A program made the position numbers and the translations under genes. From Streptomyces sp. NBC_00287 (GTDB lineage Bacteria > Actinomycetota > Actinomycetes > Streptomycetales > Streptomycetaceae): a stretch of 64,000 nt of DNA. The notes beneath the pieces were generated by a model. It searched no databases and was not told the DNA's origin. It was given only the letters and a program-made list of their open reading frames with translations. Numbering within the stretch: position 1 is the stretch's first letter; each line of letters begins with the position of its first letter. Of this stretch, positions 36,901 through 44,014 are shown piece after piece. The stretch is taken from positions 7,068,001 through 7,132,000 of the forward strand of contig NZ_CP108053.1 of the NCBI RefSeq assembly GCF_036173105.1. The letters are read 5' to 3'.

Positions 36901-37181
36901 GGCAGTCCGAGGCGACCGTCACCTACACAGACGGCACCACCGACACGATCCCCCTCGGCTTCACCGACTGGACCATCGGCGGCGGCAGCGGCAGCATCCA
37001 GTACGGCAACGAGGTCGTCGCCAGGACGGCGTACCGGAATGTCGCGGGCGCGGATCGCGATCCGGTGGCCACGTACGTGTTCGCCACCCGGCCGTTCACC
37101 GCGCCGGAGGGCAAGACGATCGCGAGCGTCCGGCTGCCGCGGGACGGGAATCTGCACGTGTTCACGCTGGCTCTCGGCTGA
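33909..37181 (+). CDS. Secreted GH92 glycoside hydrolase (alpha-mannosidase-like) with NEW3 and C-terminal beta domain
   Basis: A 1090-residue exported enzyme. A signal peptide (MRFRPMSLLLAVVLAVGGG...ALA) precedes the GH92 region, recognised by VDPLIGT, GFSLTHMSGTGC and GNDDLGAMSAWYVFSALGMYP. From about residue 800 there is a NEW3-like domain (TLAPGDSTKVGIRAL...GFHDVTVSVTSDG) and then a beta-sandwich (LLAAYNNTGISDD...). GH92 enzymes are calcium-dependent exo-alpha-mannosidases acting on N-glycans and fungal mannan. ATG 33909 has GGAGGAGG upstream. The gene is alone in its unit and overlaps the convergent esterase by 20 bases. Confidence 0.9.
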   Translation: MRFRPMSLLLAVVLAVGGGTPALAATSPPDLIDDPTVYVDPLIGTKNAGNVFPGAVTPFGMFSFSPENTRGDATRTAAPGGYHYDATRIRGFSLTHMSGTGCAGGSGDIPLFPYAGEVTSSPASDTKDQVYAADFRHADETAEPGRYRVGLASGVTADLTATARTGSARFTYPADKPASLLIRTANSEVGSTDSTVTIDPESRTVSGSVTSGNFCGYLDPEGRRAYYTLYFTARFDRPFKATGTWQDDKLNHGSRTASGGTGGFSNGGRPVPGKGAGGYVEFAPGGDPVNVKVGISYVSQAGAEANLAAENPPARSFDAVRSAARAAWRDRLDAIRVGGGTDEARTTFYTALYHSLLHPNVISDADRRYRGPDGKVHTVTRGHRAQYGTFSGWDVYRDQVQLLTLLEPRTGSDIAQSLYELAEQNGGIWDRWLHGASGTHVMNGDPSPIALAGIRAFGGTDFDLRGAFASLLKAATVPTEKDLSPAGKPVLSVGQRPSLDKYLKHHYMPSVSNAWGGAAETLEVSGADYALGQLATAAGRKDTAADLGRRSQWWQNNFNIAAHPSGGYVANRKADGSWVTGFTPATGNGFVEGTAAQYTWMVPHNPAGLFAAMGGKQKAVERLDTFFHDADGGWAFTGSGGEKSELDNEPSINVPYLYAYAGAPYKTQETVRAAMRELWSAQPGGIPGNDDLGAMSAWYVFSALGMYPQVPSRAELVLSSPLFPRIEIDRPSGNDISVRAEGAAADAPYIRSLKVNGRTSERAWLPASFVRDGGRLDLTLSGTPDKAWGSAPADAPPSFRDGEQPYQIGVGPTTATLAPGDSTKVGIRALSMSGTGTGPEVRFRVEAPDGITATPAEGTVVDGAQEITLGTTEDTPQGFHDVTVSVTSDGTSYEQPVSLTVAAPGTLLAAYNNTGISDDSGEHDEADYDGGGWSYSRQALSAAGLNPGAQGTVNGLSFTWPDSPSGRPDNATANGQSIQLPGNSGQLSFVGSAVNGSRQSEATVTYTDGTTDTIPLGFTDWTIGGGSGSIQYGNEVVARTAYRNVAGADRDPVATYVFATRPFTAPEGKTIASVRLPRDGNLHVFTLALG

Positions 37182-38175
37182 CCTCCAACACCTCGGCCAA
37201 CCAGTCGAGTTGGCGCCGCACATGCACCGCGTCCCCGCCCTCGTGCCCGTTGAACGGGTAGGCGTGGATCTCCTTGCGCGGTGCTGTGCCCGTCAGTTCG
37301 GCGTACTGGTTGAAGGCCGCGTACGCCCCGCTCGGTGGGCACACCGTGTCGCGCAGACCGACGCCGAAGTGGGCCGGGGCCTGGGCGCGGCGGGCGAAGG
37401 AGACGCCCTCCATATGGGCGAGGGTGTCGTACGCGGCGCCCTCGGCGCCCCGGTGGACCGAGAGATACGCGGCGATCTCGCCGTAGGGGCCCTGGTCCGT
37501 GAGGTCCAGGGCCCTTCGGATGCCGCACAGCAGCGGGGCGGTGACCAGGGCCGCCGCCAGGTCGGGGACCAGGCCCGCCACGGCCAGGGCGAGCCCGCCG
37601 CCCTGGCTGTTGCCGACGGCGGCGGTGCGTGAGGGGTCCACGCCGGGCAGGGCACGTACGGCGGTGACCGCGCGGACGGCGTCCGTGATCAAGCGGCGGT
37701 AGTGGTGGTCGTGCGGAGCGAGCAGCCCGCGTACCGCCGGGCCGGGGCCGCCCGGAGCCTGGGCGTGCGGGTCGGGGGTGGCGCCGCCGTTGCCGTACTG
37801 GTCGCCCTGCCCGCGGTTGTCCATCAGCAGATGCGCGTACCCGGCGTTGACCCAGGTCAGGCGCTCATGGGGGAGGCCTCGACCGCGGCCGTATCCGGCG
37901 AACTCGACCACCGCGGGCAACGCGTCCGGCGCATGTGCAGGTCGGCTGAACCACGCGCGTACCGGATCCCCCGCGAAGCCCCGGAACGTCACGTCCCAGG
38001 TGCGGATCAGGCGCAGTCCCGTTTCCACCGGGCGTACCGACACCAGTGGTTCGGCCTGTGCGGCGCCTTTCAGGGTGTCCCGCCAGAACGCGTCGAAGCC
38101 GACGGGCTCGTCCAAGGGCGGACGGTAGCGCTCCAGTTCGGGCAGGGGAAGGTCGAACGCGGGCACGGGCGGCAC
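37162..38175 (-). CDS. Acetylxylan esterase / cephalosporin-C deacetylase family (AXE1)
   Basis: A 337-residue cytoplasmic alpha/beta hydrolase of carbohydrate esterase family 7 type, removing acetyl groups from imported xylo-oligosaccharides. Seen: the oxyanion segment near GYGRGRG, the nucleophile elbow GNSQGGG, the acid in GLRDTVCPP and the His in NGHEGGD. Length matches the family. It is divergent from the transporter-GH39-GH42 operon with a 216-base shared control region. Confidence 0.9.
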   Translation of the reverse strand: MPPVPAFDLPLPELERYRPPLDEPVGFDAFWRDTLKGAAQAEPLVSVRPVETGLRLIRTWDVTFRGFAGDPVRAWFSRPAHAPDALPAVVEFAGYGRGRGLPHERLTWVNAGYAHLLMDNRGQGDQYGNGGATPDPHAQAPGGPGPAVRGLLAPHDHHYRRLITDAVRAVTAVRALPGVDPSRTAAVGNSQGGGLALAVAGLVPDLAAALVTAPLLCGIRRALDLTDQGPYGEIAAYLSVHRGAEGAAYDTLAHMEGVSFARRAQAPAHFGVGLRDTVCPPSGAYAAFNQYAELTGTAPRKEIHAYPFNGHEGGDAVHVRRQLDWLAEVLEVSREPA

Positions 38176-38299
38176 CTCGCAGGAGTCGGTGACGGGCCAG
38201 AAACTTGCGATGATTCAAGGGCTGGATTTCCCCGTCCTACCCAGACGAGGGTGGGTTTCAACGCTACCCGTGCGCCTCAACTGACCGTTGCCGCACCCA

Positions 38300-38328
38300 T
38301 TGACAGCGCTTTCTGGCGGCCTTAAGTT
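38300..38328 (+). promoter_or_regulatory. Promoter of the xylo-oligosaccharide operon
   Basis: TTGACA (38300-38305), 17-base spacer, TAAGTT (38323-38328): a good vegetative-type promoter 64 bases before the first permease gene. A repressor-type palindrome lies just downstream of the expected transcription start. Confidence 0.55.
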
Positions 38329-38351
38329 GCCGCGAGTTACCGGTAAGAGCT

Positions 38352-38362
38352 CGAAAGTTTCG
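38352..38362. promoter_or_regulatory. CGAAAGTTTCG palindrome, candidate xylan-regulon operator
   Basis: A 5-1-5 palindrome 30-40 bases before the permease start and just after the expected transcription start. CGAAA/TTTCG elements of this kind have been noted upstream of Streptomyces xylanase and xylobiose-transport genes (from memory). A partial copy, GAAACTT, occurs near 38206 close to the esterase start. Confidence 0.5.
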
Positions 38363-38391
38363 GTTCCGCATACCCGCACAGGAGACCGAGC

Positions 38392-39297
38392 ATGAGCACC
38401 TCCACCCGCTCTGCGCTGCGCCGCGACTGGCAGTTGTACTCGCTGGCCGTGCTGCCCCTGCTGTTCTTCCTGGTGTTCCGCTATCTGCCGATGCTCGGCA
38501 ATGTGATCGCCTTCCGCCGCTTCGAGCCGGGCGGGTCGATCTTCGGTGAGCAGTGGGTGGGCCTGCGCTATGTGGAGATGTTTCTCTCCGACCCCACCTT
38601 CTGGCAGGTCTTCCGGAACACCCTGTGGCTCGGCGGGCTCACCCTCGTCTTCTGCTTCCCGCTCCCGATCGTGCTGGCGCTGCTGCTCAATGAGGTGCGC
38701 CGGCGGTCCCTGAAGCGGTTCGTGCAGTCGGTGTCGTACCTTCCGCACTTTCTGTCGATCGTGATCGTCGCCGGTATCACCCTGCAGATGCTCGCCACCG
38801 ACGGCCCGGTCAACCATGTGCTGGGCTGGTTCGGGCATGAGCCGATCCGCTTCATCCAGGAACCCGAGTGGTTCCGCACGATCTACGTCGGTTCGGAGAT
38901 CTGGCAGACCGCCGGCTGGGGCACGATCCTCTACCTCGCCGCGCTGACCACGATCGACGAGGACCTCTACGAGGCCGCCCGCATCGACGGCGCGGGCCGC
39001 TGGCGGCAGACCTGGCATGTCACCCTGCCGGGCATCCGGCCCACCATGATCACGCTGCTGATCCTCAATGTCGGCACCTTCATGGCCGTCGGCTTCGAGA
39101 AGGTCCTGCTGCTGTACAACCCGCTGACGTACCAGACCTCCGATGTGATCTCGACGTACGTCTACCGGACCGGTGTCGAGTCCAACAGCTTCAGCTACGC
39201 CGCCGCCATCGGTCTGTTCGAGGCGGTCATCGGCCTGGTCCTGATCACGTCCGCCAACACACTCTCGCGCCGCACAGTGGGGACCAGCCTGTGGTGA
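38392..39297 (+). CDS. Sugar ABC transporter permease (LplB/AguF-like)
   Basis: A 301-residue inner-membrane permease of the CUT1 polysaccharide-type subfamily: six hydrophobic helices and the EAA loop ALTTIDEDLYEAARIDGAGRWRQTWHVTLPGIRP that docks the ATPase. First gene of a six-gene operon. Together with the next permease and the lipoprotein it would import oligosaccharides; no ATPase gene is present, so it must use a shared one such as MsiK (known practice in Streptomyces). Context suggests xylo- or aldouronic oligosaccharides. Confidence 0.9.
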   Translation: MSTSTRSALRRDWQLYSLAVLPLLFFLVFRYLPMLGNVIAFRRFEPGGSIFGEQWVGLRYVEMFLSDPTFWQVFRNTLWLGGLTLVFCFPLPIVLALLLNEVRRRSLKRFVQSVSYLPHFLSIVIVAGITLQMLATDGPVNHVLGWFGHEPIRFIQEPEWFRTIYVGSEIWQTAGWGTILYLAALTTIDEDLYEAARIDGAGRWRQTWHVTLPGIRPTMITLLILNVGTFMAVGFEKVLLLYNPLTYQTSDVISTYVYRTGVESNSFSYAAAIGLFEAVIGLVLITSANTLSRRTVGTSLW

Positions 39298-40163
39298 AGC
39301 CGAGCCGTTCCTACCGGGTCTTCCAGGGCGTCAACGGGGTCATCCTCACCCTCGTCGTGGTCGTGACCCTGTACCCCTTCCTCAACATCATCGCGAGGTC
39401 GTTCAGCGGGGAGCGGCAGATCCGCGCCGGTGAAGTCACCTTGTGGCCCAAGGGGTTCAACCTCACCACGTACGAGATCGTCTTCAAGGACTCGATGTTC
39501 TGGCGGAACTACGGCAACACCGTGCTCTACACGGTCGTAGCGACCGTCGTGGCCATGGTTCTGACGACCTGTTATGCCTACGTCCTGTCGAAGAAGCAGC
39601 TCAAGGGGCGCGGATTCCTGGTGGGCATCGCCGTGTTCACCATGTTCTTCACCGGCGGGCTCATCCCCAACTACGTCCTGATCACCAGCCTCGGTCTGAA
39701 GAACAGCGTCTGGGCGATCGCCCTGCCCAACGCCATCAGCGTCTTCAACCTCCTGGTGATGAAGGCCTTCTTCGAGAGCCTGCCGACCGAGCTGGAGGAG
39801 GCCGCGCAGATCGACGGGCTGAGTACGTACGGCATCCTCCTCAGGATCGTGCTGCCGCTGTCCAAGGCGGTCGTCGCGACGATGGTGCTCTTCTACTCGG
39901 TGTCCTTCTGGAACTCCTGGTTCAGCGCCTTCCTCTACATGGACCGGACGGATCTGATGCCGGTCACCGTCTACTTGCGCAATCTCATCCAGGGCGCCAC
40001 CGGAGGCTCCAACGCGGGCGCCGGGACCGAGCAGCTCAGCCAGGTCGGGGCGAACATCCAGGCGGTCACGATCGTGCTCACCGCGCTGCCGATCCTCTGC
40101 GTGTACCCGTTCGTCCAGCGCTACTTCGTCTCGGGCGTGATGCTCGGCGCCGTCAAGGGCTAA
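39294..40163 (+). CDS. Sugar ABC transporter permease (LplC/YtcP/AguG-like)
   Basis: A 289-residue permease with six helices and an EAA loop FFESLPTELEEAAQIDGLSTYGILLRIVLPLSK. GTG 39294 overlaps the previous stop (GTGA); an adjacent GTG at 39291 is equally possible. Pairs with the LplB-like permease to form the channel. Confidence 0.9.
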   Translation: MKPSRSYRVFQGVNGVILTLVVVVTLYPFLNIIARSFSGERQIRAGEVTLWPKGFNLTTYEIVFKDSMFWRNYGNTVLYTVVATVVAMVLTTCYAYVLSKKQLKGRGFLVGIAVFTMFFTGGLIPNYVLITSLGLKNSVWAIALPNAISVFNLLVMKAFFESLPTELEEAAQIDGLSTYGILLRIVLPLSKAVVATMVLFYSVSFWNSWFSAFLYMDRTDLMPVTVYLRNLIQGATGGSNAGAGTEQLSQVGANIQAVTIVLTALPILCVYPFVQRYFVSGVMLGAVKG

Positions 40164-40176
40164 CAAGGGAGTACCT

Positions 40177-41832
40177 GTGAACAACTCGGGACAGCTGTCG
40201 CGGCGTCAGATCCTTGCCGCCGCCGGTTTCATCGGCCTCGCCACCCTCACCGGCTGCGGCAGCGGCGACGAAGGAGGCGACTCCAAGGACCTGTCGAAGA
40301 AGCAGAACGGCGCGATGAAGGACTATCGCGCCGGACAGCAGTTCAAGGCCGCCGAGCCGCTCTCCTTCTCGCTCCTGCACAACAACAACCCGGTCTACCC
40401 GACCAAGAACGACTGGATGTTCTGGAAGGAGGTCGCCAAGCGCACCGGGATCACCCTGAAGCCCGTCGACGTCCCCCTCGCCGACTACGAGAAGAAGCGA
40501 AGCGTCCTCATCGGTGCCGGTGACGCTCCCTTCCTGATCCCGAAGACGTACCACCCCTCCGAGGTCGCCTTCGTCTCCTCGGGCGCGATCCTCCCGGTCA
40601 GCGAGTACGTGCACCTGATGCCCAACTACCAGGACAAGGTGAAGAAGTGGCAGCTCGAACCCGAGCTGGACTCCATACGCCAGTCCGACGGCAAGTACTA
40701 CCTGCTGCCCGGCCTGCACGAGAAGGTCAAGTCCGGCTACTCGCTGTCCTTCCGCACGGACGTCCTCGACAAGCTCGGCCTGACCCTGCCGACGACGTGG
40801 GACGAGGTCTACGACGTCCTGAAGGCGCTCAAGGAGGAGTATCCCGACAAGTACCCGTGGACCGACCGCTGGTCCACCAACACACCCTTCCCGTGCGGTG
40901 CGTTGTTCAGCTACCTGGGCCAGTCGTACGGGGTCAAGGCGGGCTGGACGTACGACAACATCACCTTCGACACCAAGGCGCAGAAGTTCGTCTTCACCGC
41001 CGCCACCGACAGTTACCGCCAGATGGTCGAGTTCCTGCGGAAGATCGTCGCCGAGAAGCTGCTGGACCCGGAGAGCTTCACCCAGCAGGACGATCAGGCC
41101 GTGCAGAAGCTGCTCGCCGAGAAGTCGTATGCGATCAGCGCCAACCCCCAGGAGCTGGTGCAGAACTACCGCTACAACCTGGAGAAGCAGGTCAAGGGAG
41201 CGAAGATCGAGATGGTGCCGGTGCCGCTCGGCCCGGCGGGCCCGGTGGTGATCGGCGGGGCTCGTCTCGAGAACGGCGTCATGGTCTCCAGCAAGGCCCT
41301 CAAGAGCGACACCTTCGTCGCGATGATGCAGTTCGTCGACTGGCTCTGGTACTCGGACGAGGGCCAGAAGCTCTGCAAGTGGGGCGTCGAGGGCGTCACC
41401 TACACCGAGTCCGGCGGCACTCCCGCGCTCAAGTCCGGCATCAGCCTGATGGGCTCCGACCCGGACGCCCCGAAGGATCTCCAGAAGGACTACGGCTTCT
41501 TCAACGGCGTCTTCACCTACGGCGGCAGCTGGGCCCTCGTCTCCTCCTCGTTCAGCCCGGACGAGAAGAAGTTCCAGGACGCCATGGCCCAGCGCGAGCA
41601 GCTCCCCATCGACCCCGCGCACCCGCTCCAGTCCATGGAGCAGGAGCAGGCCACCCTCTGGGACACCCCGCTCAAGGACCACGCCATCCAGAACACGCTC
41701 AAGTTCGTCCTCGGCAACCGCCCGCTGTCCGAATGGGACGACTACGTCACCGAGTTGAAGGCCAAGAACATGGAGCAGCTCGTCGACCTGCACAACAAGG
41801 CGTACGAACGCTTCAAGAAGGAGAACGGGTGA
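40177..41832 (+). CDS. Extracellular solute-binding lipoprotein of the sugar transporter
   Basis: A 551-residue binding protein of the large LplA/AguE type. A twin-arginine-like start (SRRQILAAAGFIGLATLTGCGSG) gives a lipobox LTGC with Cys27. The long mature part is rich in Trp/Tyr as in oligosaccharide binders. GTG start at 40177, 13 bases after the permease stop, with GGGAG upstream. Overlaps the GH39 gene by GTGA. Confidence 0.9.
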   Translation: MNNSGQLSRRQILAAAGFIGLATLTGCGSGDEGGDSKDLSKKQNGAMKDYRAGQQFKAAEPLSFSLLHNNNPVYPTKNDWMFWKEVAKRTGITLKPVDVPLADYEKKRSVLIGAGDAPFLIPKTYHPSEVAFVSSGAILPVSEYVHLMPNYQDKVKKWQLEPELDSIRQSDGKYYLLPGLHEKVKSGYSLSFRTDVLDKLGLTLPTTWDEVYDVLKALKEEYPDKYPWTDRWSTNTPFPCGALFSYLGQSYGVKAGWTYDNITFDTKAQKFVFTAATDSYRQMVEFLRKIVAEKLLDPESFTQQDDQAVQKLLAEKSYAISANPQELVQNYRYNLEKQVKGAKIEMVPVPLGPAGPVVIGGARLENGVMVSSKALKSDTFVAMMQFVDWLWYSDEGQKLCKWGVEGVTYTESGGTPALKSGISLMGSDPDAPKDLQKDYGFFNGVFTYGGSWALVSSSFSPDEKKFQDAMAQREQLPIDPAHPLQSMEQEQATLWDTPLKDHAIQNTLKFVLGNRPLSEWDDYVTELKAKNMEQLVDLHNKAYERFKKENG

Positions 41833-43337
41833 TCCGCGTCCCCGCCGAGCCGGCAGGCCGGCTCCCCGACGCCTGGCGCCACTGCGTCGGCACCGGCCGC
41901 ATCGAACTCGCCCTGCGCCGCGACTACCAGGACTCGCTCGCCCTGATCCAGCGCGACATCGGCTTCCGGTACATCCGGGGGCACGGGCTGCTGAGCGACG
42001 GCATGGGGGTGTACCGGCCGTACGAGTGGGAGGGCGCCCGGCGCGTCCATCACTCGTTCACCTACGTCGACCAGGTGATCGACGCCTATCTGAGCCTCGG
42101 CATCCGTCCCTTCCTCGAACTCGGCTTCATGCCCGCCGAGTTGGCGTCGGGGGAGCGGACGGTGTTCTGGTGGCGGGGCAACGTCACCCCGCCCCGCTCG
42201 CACCGGGAGTGGGCCGAGCTGGTCAAGGCCACCGTGACCCACCTCGTCGACCGCTACGGCCTCGACGAGGTCCGCACCTGGCCCATCGAGGTGTGGAACG
42301 AGCCCAATCTGCCGGACTTCTGGGAGAACGCCGACGAAAAGGCGTACCACCGGCTGTACGAGGTGACCGCGGGCGCCGTGAAGGAGGTGGACGCGTCCCT
42401 CCAGGTCGGCGGTCCCGCGATCTCGCCGGGCGCGGACGAGTGGCTGGACCGCTTCGCCGAGTTCGTCGAAGAGCGGGACGTGCCCGTCGACTTCGTCTCC
42501 AAGCACGCCTACACCTCCGGCCCGGCCCAGCACGTTCCGTTCGGCTCGTACCAGACGCTCGCACCGGCGGAGCGCCTGCTGGAGCAGTTCGCCACGCCCC
42601 GCGAGCGCCTGAAGGGCACCCGTCTGGCCGAACTCCCCGTCCACATCACCGAGTTCAATTCCTCCTACTGCCCCGACAACCCCGTCCACGACACCGCGTT
42701 CAACGCCGCCTACCTCGCCCCCGTCCTCGCAGGCGGCGGCGACCACGCCGACTCCTTCTCCTACTGGACGTTCAGCGACATGTTCGAGGAGGCCGGCGTC
42801 CCCACCGCGCTCTTCCACGGCGGCTTCGGGCTCCTTACCCACCGACAGGTGCGGAAACCGACGTACCACCTCTACGCCTTCATGGCCCGGATGGGCCCCG
42901 ATCTGCTCGCCCGGGGCGAGGACCACCTGGTGACACGGCACGCCGACGGTCGTGTCACCGTCCTCGCCTGGGCGCCCGTCGACGCGAGCGGCGAGACACC
43001 CGGGCCGTCGCGGCACCGGCTGCGCCTGCAGCTGCCCATGGGTTCCTGGGAGGCGTTCGTCCGCCGGTCCACCGTGGACGAGGAGTACGGCAACGCCCGT
43101 ACCGCCTGGCAGCGGATGGGCAGCCCCCGCTCACCCGACGCGCACCAGCTCACCGTACTCCATGAGGCGGCCGAGCCCGGGCGCCGGCATCTGCGGCTGC
43201 CGGTGGCGGACGGGCGGGTGGAGCTGGACCTGACGCTGGGGCGGCACGAGGTGACGCTCGTCGAGGTCAGCCCGGTCGCGGACGAGAGTCCGCCCTGGTC
43301 GGACGAGCGCCGGCTGCTCGGTAGGGAGCCTCGGTGA
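41829..43337 (+). CDS. GH39 beta-xylosidase
   Basis: A 502-residue intracellular glycosidase releasing xylose from xylo-oligosaccharides. Seen: the acid/base in EVWNEPNLPDFW (Glu158) and the nucleophile in HITEFNSSY (Glu275), plus the N-terminal GFRYIRGHGLLSD typical of GH39. No signal peptide. GTG start overlaps the lipoprotein stop, so it is coupled to uptake; the long open frame upstream is a shadow of the lipoprotein gene. Confidence 0.92.
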   Translation: MIRVPAEPAGRLPDAWRHCVGTGRIELALRRDYQDSLALIQRDIGFRYIRGHGLLSDGMGVYRPYEWEGARRVHHSFTYVDQVIDAYLSLGIRPFLELGFMPAELASGERTVFWWRGNVTPPRSHREWAELVKATVTHLVDRYGLDEVRTWPIEVWNEPNLPDFWENADEKAYHRLYEVTAGAVKEVDASLQVGGPAISPGADEWLDRFAEFVEERDVPVDFVSKHAYTSGPAQHVPFGSYQTLAPAERLLEQFATPRERLKGTRLAELPVHITEFNSSYCPDNPVHDTAFNAAYLAPVLAGGGDHADSFSYWTFSDMFEEAGVPTALFHGGFGLLTHRQVRKPTYHLYAFMARMGPDLLARGEDHLVTRHADGRVTVLAWAPVDASGETPGPSRHRLRLQLPMGSWEAFVRRSTVDEEYGNARTAWQRMGSPRSPDAHQLTVLHEAAEPGRRHLRLPVADGRVELDLTLGRHEVTLVEVSPVADESPPWSDERRLLGREPR

Positions 43338-44014
43338 GCGCGCCCTCGGTCTCCTTCGGCGCCGGACCGCTCTCCCGCGCCGCCGCCCTGATCCACACCC
43401 TCGTCACGGTCCAGGCCCTGCTCCTCGCGGCCTCCGCGCCGGGCCTTGCGGGCCTGCTCCTGCTGGGTCCGGACGCGTCGAACCTCCCCCTCGCTGCGCT
43501 CTGCCTCCTCCCGCTGGTCCCCGCCCTCTCCGCCGCCGTCTACGCCCTCCACCACCGCGACCACGACCTCACCGACCTCCATCCGGCGCGCACCTACTGG
43601 CGCGGCTTGCAGCTCAACTGCCTGTCCGCGCTGAAGCTTTGGGCGCCCCTGCTCGGCTGGCTGACCGTCATCGCCTTCACCCTCACCCACTTCTCCGCCA
43701 CCGGTCTGCCCGGCTGGTGGGCTCTGCTGCTCGCGGCCATCGGCCTCGCCTCCCTCCTGTGGGGCGCGCATGCCCTCGTCCTGACCTCCCTGTTCTCCTT
43801 CCGCACCCGCGACACGGCCCGGCTCGCCGCGTATTTCCTGTTCCGGCACGGCCGGGCCACCCTCGCCGCCACCTCCCTGCTCGTCCTGGCCGGCGGACTG
43901 ACCGCCCTGCTGACCGAGGCCATGCCCGCGCTGCTCGCCGCCCCGCTGCTGCTGTCCCTGCTGCACGCCGCCCGCCCGGTGATCGCCGAGACCGAGGAGG
44001 ACTTCACCGCATGA
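43334..44014 (+). CDS. DUF624 (YesL-like) membrane protein
   Basis: A 226-residue protein with about five hydrophobic helices, of the YesL/DUF624 family that regularly accompanies LplB/YtcP-type transporters. GTG start overlaps the GH39 stop by GTGA, and its own stop overlaps the GH42 start by ATGA. A role in assembling or assisting the transporter is plausible but unproved. Confidence 0.82.
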   Translation: MSAPSVSFGAGPLSRAAALIHTLVTVQALLLAASAPGLAGLLLLGPDASNLPLAALCLLPLVPALSAAVYALHHRDHDLTDLHPARTYWRGLQLNCLSALKLWAPLLGWLTVIAFTLTHFSATGLPGWWALLLAAIGLASLLWGAHALVLTSLFSFRTRDTARLAAYFLFRHGRATLAATSLLVLAGGLTALLTEAMPALLAAPLLLSLLHAARPVIAETEEDFTA